Below are positions 54,533 through 63,433 of a stretch of DNA of 64,000 nt, in pieces. The notes beneath the pieces were generated by a model, which was not told the DNA's origin, did no database searches, and saw only the letters and a program-made list of their open reading frames with translations. The translations under genes and the position numbers were made by a program. This DNA is from Prochlorococcus marinus. Lineage in GTDB: Bacteria > Cyanobacteriota > Cyanobacteriia > PCC-6307 > Cyanobiaceae. Every line of letters begins with the position of its first letter. Positions within the stretch are counted from its first letter, which is position 1. The stretch spans positions 186,001-250,000 of the forward strand of contig NZ_CVSW01000032.1 in NCBI RefSeq assembly GCF_001180265.1, written 5' to 3'.

Positions 54533-55897
54533 GTGAAAGAAAATAGTCTCAATGTAAAAGAAAAAAAACTATCTAAGATTGCATTTAGTCATGTTGGTTG
54601 CGAGAAAAATCTTGTTGATACTGAACATATGCAAGGCTTATTAGATAAAGAGGGTTATGAAGTTGACAGCAATATAAATGATGCAAATGTTGTTGTAGTA
54701 AATACTTGCAGTTTTATTGAAACAGCTAGAGAAGAATCTATTAGAAAAATTCTAGAATATACAAATCAAGGAAAGGAAGTCATAGTTGCAGGCTGTATGG
54801 CTCAGCATTTTAAAGATGAACTTATAAAAGAAATCCCTGAAATAAAAGCTTTGGTTGGAACAGGAGATTATCAAAAGATAGCTAAGGTTGTGAATAGAGT
54901 AGAAAAAGGAGAAATTGTTAATGAAGTTTCAAAAATACCTGAATTTATTGCAGATGAGCTAATACCTCGTTATGTAGATAAAAAAAAATTTGTTGCTTAT
55001 CTTCGGATTGCTGAAGGTTGTGATTATAGTTGTGCTTTTTGTATTATTCCCAAGTTGAGAGGTCCTCAAAGAAGTAGAACAATAGAATCTATAGTTTTAG
55101 AAGCAAAAAGACTTGCAAAACAGGGTATTCAAGAAATCATACTAATTAGTCAAATAACAACTAATTATGGTCAAGATATTTATGGAAAACCTTCTTTGGC
55201 TAAACTTTTGAATGAGCTTTCAAAAGTTTCAATTCCTTGGATAAGGATACATTATGCTTATCCAACTGGTTTAACTGATGAAGTTATTAGAGCTTTTAAA
55301 GATTCAAAAAATATTGTCCCTTATTTCGATTTGCCACTTCAGCATAGTCATCCAGATGTTTTAAAGAGCATGAATAGACCTTGGCAGGCTTCTTTGAATG
55401 AATCAATTTTGGGCAAAATTAGAGAAGAAATTCCATCTTCTGTATTAAGAACCAGTCTCATTGTTGGTTTCCCAGGAGAAAAAAAAGAACATTTTGAACA
55501 CCTTCTCGAATTTTTGAATAGACATAAGTTTGATCATGTAGGTGTGTTTATTTTTTCTCCCGAGAAAGGAACTTCAGCTTTTGAGTTGCCAAATAGAGTA
55601 TCTCCAGAGGTCGCAGAGGCAAGAAAAGATAATGTTATTTCAGTTCAACAAAATATCTCTAAAGATAAAAATCAGGCATATGTTGGTTCAAATATGAAAG
55701 TTTTGGTAGAAAAAATATCAGATAATGACGAATTAGTAGGTCGGTCCTACAATTTCGCTCCTGAAATTGACGGAAATGTGATTTTATCTATTAATTCTAA
55801 AAATGATTTGAAAAATTATATTGGTAAATTTGTTGAAGCAAATATTTCTTTTGCGGATGAATATGATTTGTATGGAGAGATTATTAAAATTTTTTAG
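54533..55897 (+). CDS. rimO: ribosomal protein S12 methylthiotransferase RimO
   Basis: A 454-residue radical-SAM enzyme that methylthiolates Asp of ribosomal protein S12. The N-terminal UPF0004 cysteines lie in [23 protein letters not shown] and VAGCMAQHF; the radical-SAM cluster is [11 protein letters not shown] near residue 162, followed by RGPQRSR. A C-terminal TRAM domain ends the protein. The GTG at 54533 is used. The S12-type version is supported by VDTEHMQG. Confidence 0.95.
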   Translation: MKENSLNVKEKKLSKIAFSHVGCEKNLVDTEHMQGLLDKEGYEVDSNINDANVVVVNTCSFIETAREESIRKILEYTNQGKEVIVAGCMAQHFKDELIKEIPEIKALVGTGDYQKIAKVVNRVEKGEIVNEVSKIPEFIADELIPRYVDKKKFVAYLRIAEGCDYSCAFCIIPKLRGPQRSRTIESIVLEAKRLAKQGIQEIILISQITTNYGQDIYGKPSLAKLLNELSKVSIPWIRIHYAYPTGLTDEVIRAFKDSKNIVPYFDLPLQHSHPDVLKSMNRPWQASLNESILGKIREEIPSSVLRTSLIVGFPGEKKEHFEHLLEFLNRHKFDHVGVFIFSPEKGTSAFELPNRVSPEVAEARKDNVISVQQNISKDKNQAYVGSNMKVLVEKISDNDELVGRSYNFAPEIDGNVILSINSKNDLKNYIGKFVEANISFADEYDLYGEIIKIF

Positions 55898-55899
55898 TT

Positions 55900-55992
55900 T
55901 TAAATTAATTTAACTGCTCTTAAGAGCTTATCTAATGCGAAAGCAGCTCCAAAACCAAAACCAATAAATGCAATATAGAAAATGATGTTCAT
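55900..55992 (-). CDS. petL: PetL-like small subunit of cytochrome b6f
   Basis: A 30-residue ATG frame reading MNIIFYIAFIGFGFGAAFAL then DKLLRAVKLI. It has one transmembrane helix ending in a basic LLRAVKLI motif, which resembles the LRSxKLI end of cyanobacterial PetL, a small b6f subunit. It sits 2 bp after the rimO stop on the opposite strand and 64 bp downstream of the DUF4346 gene. The helix and the motif are seen; the PetL identity is inferred from similarity to remembered family members. Confidence 0.55.
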   Translation of the reverse strand: MNIIFYIAFIGFGFGAAFALDKLLRAVKLI

Positions 55993-56056
55993 TAATTTTT
56001 TTATTTTTATTTAATTTAACATCAGATGAAAAGATTAGATTTTTTCGTTTAATTTC

Positions 56057-56443
56057 TTAATCTTGGATATATGGTAATTTTTTGTATAAACATTCTTCTG
56101 CTTTTTGTAGTTCGCGGCCTAAATATAAAGCATGATCGAAGCTGGTTATTAAGTCATTTCTTTCTTCAGTAATAAATATTCCAAGTTGTTTCGCACTAAT
56201 ACCTTTAAAAACTTCATTACTAACTCTTTTATTTTGAGAGTCGCATTTAATTGGTTCATTAGTTTCTGGGTCAATAGCATAGCCTTCTTCATCGATGTTA
56301 TTTAAAAAGTGCTCTAAAATTATTCTATTTTCTTCTAAATCTACTTTTATAATAAAATAACCATTTGGATCTAAATCTATATATCGGTTGGATAGATTAT
56401 TATCAATCTTTATTTTTTCATCTAATCTTTTACTAGAATCCAT
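56057..56443 (-). CDS. DUF4346 protein (dihydropteroate-synthase-related)
   Basis: A 128-residue soluble protein with a beta-strand (YFIIKVDLEENRIILEHF) followed by an EPIKCDSQNKR region and GISAKQLGIFITEERN, the pattern of DUF4346, a domain often named dihydropteroate synthase-related. Its role is unknown. It is the fourth gene of the minus-strand run that starts with the tandem PTPS gene at 59250, which supports a pterin link, though a FemAB-like gene lies between. Confidence 0.6.
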   Translation of the reverse strand: MDSSKRLDEKIKIDNNLSNRYIDLDPNGYFIIKVDLEENRIILEHFLNNIDEEGYAIDPETNEPIKCDSQNKRVSNEVFKGISAKQLGIFITEERNDLITSFDHALYLGRELQKAEECLYKKLPYIQD

Positions 56444-56503
56444 TATTAGAAGTTAATAAAAACTATATTACCAATATAATCTTTAGAAAAGCCAAATAAT
56501 TTT

Positions 56504-57658
56504 TTATTTAAAGGGTATAGAGTTATTCTCAAATTCAATTTCTTTTTCGGTTTGTTTATTAACTTCATTTAGCCAAGGATAAATTATATTTTCCATATTT
56601 TTGTCAAACCACTTATGCAAGCTAATGGTACTTTTTGCATAAAACCCTCTACGCCTTTTATGGTTTCCACCCGCTCCAGGATCAAAAAAATGGATATTAT
56701 TTTTTATTGCCCATTCAATTGGCTGGTAGAAGCATAATTCAAAATGTAAATTAGATATGTCTTCTTGACTACCCCAATATCTACCCCATAAGTTGTTTTT
56801 ATTTTTAACGCACATCGACATAGCAAAAATATCATTTGAATCATTTTTTGATGCACTAAAAAGTAAAATATTTTTTTTATTAGCAACAATTTTTTCGAAA
56901 AATGTAGATGTTAGATATTTACTTCCCCAAACTCCCCACCTAGCACAATGCTGTTCATAAAAATTATGCATTTTTTTGAGGATTTCTTGGTTTATATCAT
57001 CTTCATTAAAAATTTCTACTTTTATATCTTGTTTAGTAATTGATTTCCTCTCTTTTTTGATATTTTTTCTCTGATTAGAGTTAAATCTACAAAGAAAATC
57101 ATCAAAAGTCTTTTCTCCATTACTCCTCCATTCACTGCTGGAATTTATCCATTTATGGTATCCCAAAGATTTAAGATGGTTGCCCCAGCTTTCGTCAATG
57201 TATAAAAAATTACAACTTAAAATTTTGTTTGTAATCGCGAAGCTTTCGATATGGTTTATGAGTAAATTTGTAATTTCTTTCTTGTCTTCATTTTTTTTAT
57301 AAAGAAATTGATATCCATTTACAGGACTATAAGGACTCATTCCAATTAATTTAGGGTAATAATTTAAATTCAGCTCTTGAGCCAGTCTTGCAAATGATTG
57401 ATCAAAAATGAATTCTCCATAGCTATGACTTTTTAAGAAAAGTGGAGCAATTCCTAATATTTCTTCTTTTTTATAAGCAACAAAATATAGAGGTTGCCAA
57501 CCAGTTTCTCTTGAGACACTTTTTGATATTTCAAGGTTTTTAAGCCAAGTCCATTCATAGAATGGATTATTGATTTCATTTGTTAATTCATTCCATATCT
57601 CCTTGGAGATTTCCTTGATTGACAATTTGACTTCAACTTTATGTATTTTTTGGTTCAT
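56504..57658 (-). CDS. FemAB-like/DUF482 (COG3146) GNAT acyltransferase
   Basis: A 384-residue protein with the paired GNAT fold of FemAB-related enzymes. Marks are NPFYEWTWLKNLEIS near residue 30, IAPLFLKSHSYGEFIFD near residue 70, SNQRKNIKKERKSI near 200 and FDPGAGGNHKRRRGFYA near 340, typical of the COG3146 family of putative N-acyltransferases. Substrate unknown; in the wider family it is a peptidyl or sugar amine. It lies 17 bp after the RibD-C gene, presumably in its operon. Confidence 0.75.
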   Translation of the reverse strand: MNQKIHKVEVKLSIKEISKEIWNELTNEINNPFYEWTWLKNLEISKSVSRETGWQPLYFVAYKKEEILGIAPLFLKSHSYGEFIFDQSFARLAQELNLNYYPKLIGMSPYSPVNGYQFLYKKNEDKKEITNLLINHIESFAITNKILSCNFLYIDESWGNHLKSLGYHKWINSSSEWRSNGEKTFDDFLCRFNSNQRKNIKKERKSITKQDIKVEIFNEDDINQEILKKMHNFYEQHCARWGVWGSKYLTSTFFEKIVANKKNILLFSASKNDSNDIFAMSMCVKNKNNLWGRYWGSQEDISNLHFELCFYQPIEWAIKNNIHFFDPGAGGNHKRRRGFYAKSTISLHKWFDKNMENIIYPWLNEVNKQTEKEIEFENNSIPFK

Positions 57659-57675
57659 TTATGATTGAATCTATT

Positions 57676-58327
57676 TCAAATTTTTTTGTAATGAATATGA
57701 ATTTCATTATTCATTAAATTTTTAATTGATTTTATTTCCCATAGTCTTTTGAGATTAAAAATCTCATTTGTTTCTTTTGGAGGGATCCATGTATATTTAC
57801 CGCCAATAATTTGTGGAATTATTGTAATTTTTATATCTGTTATTAGATCCTCTTTTATAAATGAATTTATAAGTTTTGCACCTCCTAAAAGAGCTAGATC
57901 ATTTATCCCTTGTTTTTTAAGTGAAATTAAAGTTTTACTCCATGAATCTTCGAAAAAAGAGTTGTTTCTCGAAGTCATTATTCGACGAATTATCAATTTT
58001 ACTTGAGCTTATTAGCCATCTTCTAATTGGTTGACGAAAGTATTCCCAATTACTGTTAAATTTTTTGCTATTTGAAGCAACGATAGAAATTGGTTGTTTT
58101 TTTGATATTGTTACTTCGTCATTACCATTAAGATTTTTAATTAGGTAAGTTGATTGATGCGCTATTAAAGTACCTAAACCAAAAATAGTGGCGTCAACCA
58201 TTGATAAGTGTTGGTTTAACATTTTTTTATCTTTTTCGCTTCCAAGATGCGATTCTCCTCCTCCAGGAAATGCAATTCTCCCATCAAGACTAGATGCTAT
58301 AACAATTATTACTCTTGGGATACTCAA
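57676..58327 (-). pseudogene. RibD C-terminal-domain reductase, broken by a frameshift
   Basis: Two frames together make one RibD_C (DHFR-fold) reductase of about 216 residues. The first (58327 to 57935) has VIIVIASSLDGRIAFPGG and DATIFGLGTLIAHQSTYL; the second (to 57676) has LALLGGAKLINSFIKEDL and IIPQIIGGKYTW. The reading shifts at a minus-strand run of six T (57953-57958); a run of five would restore QLFFEDSWSKT in one frame. The start overlaps the PTPS stop by 4 bp (ATGA), so the gene is translationally coupled to a pterin enzyme. Mutation, sequencing error or slippage are all possible. Confidence 0.8.
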
Positions 58328-59250
58328 GTTTGTGAGACTAAACTATTTTCAAGTTTCAACTTCAATGAATTGGTTAGCTTTTGATCAACATAAATTTCTG
58401 CAGCATTATTTGGACTCTCTTGGAGTCTTATTTTGTGTAATGTTGCACCAATTTCATGTATTGGATTTTTAAGAATATCAGAAATATATAAAGCTATATT
58501 TTCAGCAGTTGGAACACAATTCTGGAAAAATTCGATGTCTTTATTTAGAAAAGTATGATCTAGTTGTTCAACAACCAATTCATTAATTATTTTCTGGAGC
58601 GCAGATAAGTCGCAAACCATTCCCGTTCTTTTATCAATGTCTCCTTTTACAGTTATATCGACAAGATAGTTATGACCATGTCCATTAACTCTGGCACATT
58701 TCCCATAGATTTTTTTATTTTCATCAAAGGAAATCTCTTCTTTTGCAAGTCTATGAGCGGCTGCAAAATGAGTTTGTACTGTTAAAAATGCTTCCATGTT
58801 TTTTCCAAAATAATCTGCCCATAAATTTGGGTTTTCATAAAGCCTTAGACTTGTAAGAGGTAAATCATCCTTTAGACGACTCCAAATAACCTTTACTAAT
58901 GCTTCAGTTGTGGGAAGAATACCTTCTTGATTATCAACATTAAATTCAGGCCAGACATCATTTAAAAAACGAAAATCTAATTGTCCAGTAACCTTATCTT
59001 TAATTGAGTGTTTTACATCAGAGAGATTTAGTACCATTCCATCAGAGTCTAGTTCTCCACCCATTGAAACAATAAGTTCATAATTATGACCATGACCTGG
59101 TGCAATACTGCAATTTCCAAAAAGAGATAAATTTTCTTCAGGGGTTTTTTCAGGAAGCCAATAACGGTGACTAGAACTAAAGCAGGCACGTCGAGTTATG
59201 ACGCATTCACGTCCTTTTCCATGTAATGGTTTGGATTGTGTAGAAGTCAT
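58324..59250 (-). CDS. tandem 6-pyruvoyl-tetrahydropterin synthase/QueD-like protein
   Basis: A 308-residue fusion of two PTPS domains. In the first (residues 12-150) the zinc histidines are in CFSSSHRYW (His28), and GHGHNY (His53, His55), with Cys47 in FGNCS; in the second (about 155-300) they are in HFAAAHRL and NGHGHNY with KCARV. Conserved Glu lies in TTEAL and TAENI. PTPS converts dihydroneopterin triphosphate, and QueD makes carboxytetrahydropterin. It heads the minus-strand run with the RibD-C gene. Confidence 0.9.
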   Translation of the reverse strand: MTSTQSKPLHGKGRECVITRRACFSSSHRYWLPEKTPEENLSLFGNCSIAPGHGHNYELIVSMGGELDSDGMVLNLSDVKHSIKDKVTGQLDFRFLNDVWPEFNVDNQEGILPTTEALVKVIWSRLKDDLPLTSLRLYENPNLWADYFGKNMEAFLTVQTHFAAAHRLAKEEISFDENKKIYGKCARVNGHGHNYLVDITVKGDIDKRTGMVCDLSALQKIINELVVEQLDHTFLNKDIEFFQNCVPTAENIALYISDILKNPIHEIGATLHKIRLQESPNNAAEIYVDQKLTNSLKLKLENSLVSQT

Positions 59251-59300
59251 ACCTTTCTGCGATAATACTATCTTAAGGTTTTAAATACGCTTTTGTCTTT

Positions 59301-59858
59301 ATGGAACAATCCATTATCAAAAAAACAGTTCATACTTTAAAGGGCAGAAGCATATTTTTAATAGGAATGATGGGTTCTGGTAAGTCACAAACCGGTTTGA
59401 AGCTTGCTGAATTATTGAAGTATAAATATATTGATTTAGATTCGTTAATAGAGAAGTTGGCAAAAAAATCTATCAATCAAATTTTTAATGATGAAGGAGA
59501 AAATAATTTCCGTGAATTAGAAGCAAGCTGCCTTAAAGAAACTATCAAAATTCCTTCATTAGTAATCTCTACTGGGGGAGGAATAGTTACCAAATCGGAA
59601 AACTGGGGAATCTTAAGGCAGGGAATAATTGCTTGGATAGATCTTGACAAAGATATAGCAATTGAAAGATTGAAAAATGAAATTGAAAATAGACCACTTC
59701 TTCAGGGAAAGAATCTAAATGATTTATATATGAGCATTTTTCAATCTAGAGAAAATTTGTATTCTCAAGCAGATTTAAGAATTCAAGTAAAAAGGGAAAA
59801 TATTGAAGAAGTCGCTATGAAAATAATTAATGCAATTCATAAAGAAATAATTAGTTAA
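59301..59858 (+). CDS. aroK: shikimate kinase
   Basis: A 185-residue kinase of the shikimate pathway to aromatic amino acids. The P-loop IGMMGSGKSQTG is at residues 21-32; DLDSLIEK and ELEASCLKE hold shikimate-binding Asp and Glu residues, and STGGGIVTK is the Walker B/shikimate region. R-containing lid ENRPLLQGKN is present. It overlaps the end of the 85-residue gene by 4 bp, tail to tail. Confidence 0.95.
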   Translation: MEQSIIKKTVHTLKGRSIFLIGMMGSGKSQTGLKLAELLKYKYIDLDSLIEKLAKKSINQIFNDEGENNFRELEASCLKETIKIPSLVISTGGGIVTKSENWGILRQGIIAWIDLDKDIAIERLKNEIENRPLLQGKNLNDLYMSIFQSRENLYSQADLRIQVKRENIEEVAMKIINAIHKEIIS

Positions 59859-60112
59859 TCTGGTTCAATTCTTACTGCAAACCATTTGATAACATATCCT
59901 AATTTTATTTCTAATTCATAAGTGCTTTCTAATAATTCTTCAAAAAATTCCTGATCAGGATCTTCTATATTTTGATATATTGTTTGTGTTTCTGTCTTAT
60001 TGAGCCAATCCTTCAACCATAAAATTGCTTCTTGCTTTGATACAATTTTTTCTTTTGAATCTGGCTCTAATAATACATAATGATCCGATGCTCTTATTAG
60101 TGGATTTGACAT
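59855..60112 (-). CDS. conserved hypothetical small acidic protein
   Basis: An 85-residue soluble acidic protein (MSNPLIRASDHYVLLEP, then KQEAILWLKDWLNKTE, FFEELLESTYELEIKLGYV and a VIKWFAVRIEPD end). No domain recognised, but the mix of residues is protein-like. Its start codon is separated by one base from the start of the divergent gene at 60114, so both start codons share a promoter region inside each other's coding sequence. Confidence 0.7.
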   Translation of the reverse strand: MSNPLIRASDHYVLLEPDSKEKIVSKQEAILWLKDWLNKTETQTIYQNIEDPDQEFFEELLESTYELEIKLGYVIKWFAVRIEPD

Positions 60113-60113
60113 A

Positions 60114-60821
60114 ATGAAGATTCTTCTTGGATTAATTCTTTGCTTGATTTTTCAAGGAATTTTTTTAGAAATTTCTTTTGCTTTTGTAGATTCTAATGTA
60201 CGAGAGTTTTTGGAAAATCGTGTAAATCAATGGCCAGAATTATATTTACCAAATTTTAAATTGTCGGATACTTCTCAGGATTTAATTTATCCTAAATGGT
60301 TCGAGGGGAATTGGCTTGTTACTTCTCAAGATATAATTAATGATTCAGAAGAGCCAGTTATCTATAAAGTAAATTTCTTTAAGAATGATTCAGATTTAAT
60401 TGTTGGTAATCGTGCAAAAAATTCTGAATCTATTGGAAAAGCAATATTTGGTGATACCTTAATCAAGGTTGTAAATGATCCTCAATCTATTAATAATCAA
60501 ATTACTTATTTAAAAGATGATTTTTATATCGATTCAAGAATTACAGGGAGAAATCAGATCCAAGATGATAATATTTTTTTCGCAGATGAGCTAGTTATAC
60601 AAACTGCACATAAGCCAGGTGCTTCAAGGATTAATCAGGTAGAGACCATTAGTAAATTTCAAAAATGTTCCGAAGAAATATTGGGGGTTGATAATTCAAT
60701 CAAACCATCAATTTGTGGAGTGCAATATGTTGCTTCTTATGGTTCAAAAGTAGGCGATACTTCTATTCATGCTATAAAAACAAATAAATATAAATTGACG
60801 TTTGAATTTATTGAGAGTTAG
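60114..60821 (+). CDS. exported protein resembling DUF6816
   Basis: A 235-residue protein with a clear signal-like N-terminus (LLGLILCLIFQGIFLEISFAF) followed by a soluble beta-rich domain with PKWFEGNWLVTSQDI near residue 60 and KPGASRINQVETISKFQKC near residue 170. The layout is that of a cyanobacterial lumen or periplasmic protein of the DUF6816 type, an assignment by pattern only. The ATG at 60114 lies one base from the divergent start at 60112. Confidence 0.6.
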   Translation: MKILLGLILCLIFQGIFLEISFAFVDSNVREFLENRVNQWPELYLPNFKLSDTSQDLIYPKWFEGNWLVTSQDIINDSEEPVIYKVNFFKNDSDLIVGNRAKNSESIGKAIFGDTLIKVVNDPQSINNQITYLKDDFYIDSRITGRNQIQDDNIFFADELVIQTAHKPGASRINQVETISKFQKCSEEILGVDNSIKPSICGVQYVASYGSKVGDTSIHAIKTNKYKLTFEFIES

Positions 60822-61533
60822 CACTAAAAAGATATTCTTCTAAGTTGTTCCTCCAAATGAAAAGATTTTCTAAATAAGGGTTGTTAATGTATTCTTGGCT
60901 CCCCTCTCCTGAAAGAATTGGTCCTGCAGACTTTGGAAATTTTAGAAGGGATAATTGAGCAGCAATTGAAATATCTGCAATTGATAAACTATCTCCAACT
61001 AAATATTTCTTGTTGATCAAGGATTTTGATAAAGCTTCCAGTAATTTTTGGAGTTCTAAATTATCTTTAGAAGACAAAACTACATTAGAAATTTTACTAA
61101 GATTTTCAAAAGGTAATTTATCAACAATACTTTTAACTGAAGAAGGTATTTCATCTGGAAGTAATGCAGTTCTTAGCTGTGGATTTTCTATTGCAGATTT
61201 TATTAAAACTTTTCTACAAGTTGTAGCCATTGTAGTATCTGCCCAGTCTTCAATTAGTTTGCATTGTGCAAATAATATTGGGTCCTCAGGAAAAAGTGGA
61301 TTGTTATCATTTTTTTTATCTATATATTCACAAATAGTTGAAGAGTCATTAATAACTTGATCATTACTATCGACTATTACAGGTACTTGTTTTTGACCTG
61401 ATAATTTAAAGATTTCAAATTGGCCTATTCCAGGTGTTACTTCTTCAACTCGATATTGTAATTTTTTTGCATGAAGAGCCATTCTGGTTTTCAAACAAAA
61501 AGCACTATGCCTAAATTGATATAATGAAATCAT
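60808..61533 (-). CDS. glutathione S-transferase-like protein
   Basis: A 241-residue GST. The N-terminal thioredoxin-like half (LYQFRHSAFCLKTRMALHAK, then GQKQVPVIVDSNDQVINDSSTICEYI) has the VPV cis-proline and the SST glutathione-binding site; the C-terminal half is helical (SLSIADISIAAQLSLLKFP). Cys16-type residue in SAFC could be catalytic (Omega/Beta-like) rather than Ser/Tyr. Substrate unknown. It overlaps the previous gene by 14 bp, tail to tail. Confidence 0.87.
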   Translation of the reverse strand: MISLYQFRHSAFCLKTRMALHAKKLQYRVEEVTPGIGQFEIFKLSGQKQVPVIVDSNDQVINDSSTICEYIDKKNDNNPLFPEDPILFAQCKLIEDWADTTMATTCRKVLIKSAIENPQLRTALLPDEIPSSVKSIVDKLPFENLSKISNVVLSSKDNLELQKLLEALSKSLINKKYLVGDSLSIADISIAAQLSLLKFPKSAGPILSGEGSQEYINNPYLENLFIWRNNLEEYLFSANSQ

Positions 61534-61578
61534 GCTGTTTAATGTTTGTTAAAACTTAGCTAAAAAAGTAATCTATTT

Positions 61579-61797
61579 GTGGAGCTGATGGGCGAATTTT
61601 TCTCTAATGTTGCGAGATATCCAAAGTATTTGATATCTATCATTCTTGGGGGACTGGTTGCTTTGCTTGAACCTTTATTCAAGAATAGATCAAATCCTCT
61701 CACAATAGTAGGATTGATATCTTCTGTCTTAAGTGCTTTCATAACTGTTTATTTTGTCTTGCAAGCGATGACAAACCCAATAAATTTACAACCATAA
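61579..61797 (+). CDS. DUF751/Ycf33-like small membrane protein
   Basis: A 72-residue protein with two membrane helices (YPKYLISIILGGLVALLEPLF; TIVGLISSVLSAFITVYFVL). The N-terminal FFSNVARYPKYL and the FKNRSNPLT loop match the DUF751 (Ycf33) family. The GTG at 61579 is one start; an ATG at 61588 is another. Its stop overlaps the rbfA ATG (TAATG), giving translational coupling. Confidence 0.75.
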   Translation: MELMGEFFSNVARYPKYLISIILGGLVALLEPLFKNRSNPLTIVGLISSVLSAFITVYFVLQAMTNPINLQP

Positions 61798-62183
61798 TGC
61801 CAAATAATTACCGTCTTGCAAAAGTTTCTTCTCTTTTGAAGAAAGAAATAACCCTTATTTTGCAAAATGATTTAGAAAATGATCTGATTAGAGATCATTT
61901 CGTCAATATTTCTAAGATTGATTTATCAGGTGATTTGCAACACTGTAAAATTTATATAACTTCAACTGCTCAAGAGAAAGTGAGGAAAGAGATTGTTGAA
62001 AACTTGAATACTGCTAAAAGCTCTATACGGCATAGTTTAGGAAAAAGAATTGAGATGAGAAGAGTTCCAGAGATAATTTTTAAAGACGATGTTGTTCTTG
62101 AAAAAGGATTATCAGTCTTGAAAATTCTCGATGAATTAAAAAATCAAAATCATAATGTTGAGGACAAGGATGCCAAAAGTTGA
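61797..62183 (+). CDS. rbfA: ribosome-binding factor A
   Basis: A 128-residue 30S maturation factor. The start NYRLAKVSSLLKKEITLIL, the KIDLSGDLQHCKIYIT strand and IRHSLGKRIEMRRVPEIIFKDD are characteristic of RbfA. It lies in a tight string: DUF751 upstream with a one-base overlap and hemD overlapping downstream by 29 bp (or 14 if hemD starts at 62170). Confidence 0.95.
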   Translation: MPNNYRLAKVSSLLKKEITLILQNDLENDLIRDHFVNISKIDLSGDLQHCKIYITSTAQEKVRKEIVENLNTAKSSIRHSLGKRIEMRRVPEIIFKDDVVLEKGLSVLKILDELKNQNHNVEDKDAKS

Positions 62184-62967
62184 TCTACCCCTTGATCAAA
62201 GAAATATAATTATTACTCGATCAAAAGAAGGGATATTGGATATAAAAAAGATATTCATAAGCAAGGGCGCTAATGTATTTGATTTACCTGCAATAAGTAT
62301 TGCTGATCCTGATGATTTGAATCCTCTTGACGATGCATTAAATCAAATAAATGATTTTCATTGGATTATTTTTTCCAGTAGTAATGGGATCAAGTTTGTG
62401 GAAAAAAGACTTAGATACTTTAATAGTTCATTAAAAGAATGTTCTAAAAAAACAAAAATTGCTGTAGTCGGAGAAAAAACCTCAAAAACTCTTGATGATT
62501 TTGGGATTAAGGCTGATTTCATACCTCCAGAATTTGTTGCTGAAAGTTTAATTGATAATTTCCCAGTATCTGGTTATGGACTTCGAGTTTTTGTCCCAAG
62601 AGTTCAAACAGGTGGTAGGGATTTGATTGCAGATCAATTTAGAGAGGCTGGTGCTCGTGTATTTGAGGTTGCTGCATATGAAACTAGATGTCCTGAATCA
62701 ATTCCTGAAGAAACAATTGATATTATTTCTAATCGAAAAGTCGATGCAATTATTTTCTCAAGCGGTAAAACCGTAGTAAATACTGCTTTTTTACTTGAAA
62801 AAAAACTTGGTAAAAAATGGTTAGAATATTTTGATCAAATTAAGTTATTAACTATTGGACCTCAGACAACAAAAATATGTAACAAGATTTTTGGAAGAGT
62901 TGATAGTCAGGCACAAAAATATACTTTTGAAGGACTACTAGATGTAGCAATTAATATTTTTAATTAG
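62155..62967 (+). CDS. hemD: uroporphyrinogen-III synthase
   Basis: A 270-residue enzyme that cyclises hydroxymethylbilane to uroporphyrinogen III, the common precursor of haem, chlorophyll and B12. Marks are NIIITRSKEGILDIKKIF near the start, DFHWIIFSSSNGIKFVEK, IAVVGEKTSKTL near residue 100, and IFSSGKTVVNTAF near 200 with ITIGPQTTKI-like sequence after. The ATG at 62155 overlaps rbfA; an ATG at 62170 is equally possible. It overlaps the START-like gene by 8 bp at its end. Confidence 0.93.
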   Translation: MLRTRMPKVDLPLDQRNIIITRSKEGILDIKKIFISKGANVFDLPAISIADPDDLNPLDDALNQINDFHWIIFSSSNGIKFVEKRLRYFNSSLKECSKKTKIAVVGEKTSKTLDDFGIKADFIPPEFVAESLIDNFPVSGYGLRVFVPRVQTGGRDLIADQFREAGARVFEVAAYETRCPESIPEETIDIISNRKVDAIIFSSGKTVVNTAFLLEKKLGKKWLEYFDQIKLLTIGPQTTKICNKIFGRVDSQAQKYTFEGLLDVAINIFN

Positions 62968-63430
62968 AAAAATTTTTTGTATAGTTCTTTTCAACTAAAT
63001 CTTTGAACCTATCAATATTGGCCTGTAATTCGTTTGTAACCATTTTGCCTAAAATATTTTCTTCCATAAACCGTGCAATCATTTTTGGTAATTCATAAGT
63101 TATGGCTAAATTTACCGTTGTGATTTGATCAGTTTTACTTTCGAAAACTACTGATCCCTCAGTTGGTAAACCTCCTATTGATTTCCATTTAAGTTTGCTT
63201 TTTTCAACCCTTTCTGTAATTTGAGCTTTCCATTTAAACCTAAAGCCATTTGCAGCTAAAGTCCATTCTGTTAAATCTGGTAACGTATTAGTTTCTTCGT
63301 CAACTGTCTTTACAGATTCAATCCAGCTCATCCAAAGTGACATTGAGTCTAAATCGCTCCATGTATCCCATACATTTTCAAGAGGCGCATTAACAATTGT
63401 TATTACGTCATGTTTTAGCCAAGTACCCAT
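62960..63430 (-). CDS. SRPBCC (polyketide cyclase/START-like) protein next to zds
   Basis: A 156-residue small hydrophobic-ligand-binding fold protein. The start TWLKHDVITIVNAPLENVWDTWSDLDSMSLWMSWIESV is the SRPBCC helix-grip opening, followed by FRFKWKAQITERVEKSKLKW and a C-terminal helix (MARFMEENILGKMV). It is 3 bp downstream of zds, a linkage common in cyanobacteria, so a role near carotenoid desaturation or thylakoid lipids is likely though unproved. Confidence 0.85.
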   Translation of the reverse strand: MGTWLKHDVITIVNAPLENVWDTWSDLDSMSLWMSWIESVKTVDEETNTLPDLTEWTLAANGFRFKWKAQITERVEKSKLKWKSIGGLPTEGSVVFESKTDQITTVNLAITYELPKMIARFMEENILGKMVTNELQANIDRFKDLVEKNYTKNFSN

Positions 63431-63433
63431 TAA

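Noticed and set aside
55916..55927. 12-bp palindrome GCTCTTAAGAGC after rimO as a terminator
   Set aside because: It lies within the petL coding sequence and has no loop or T run.
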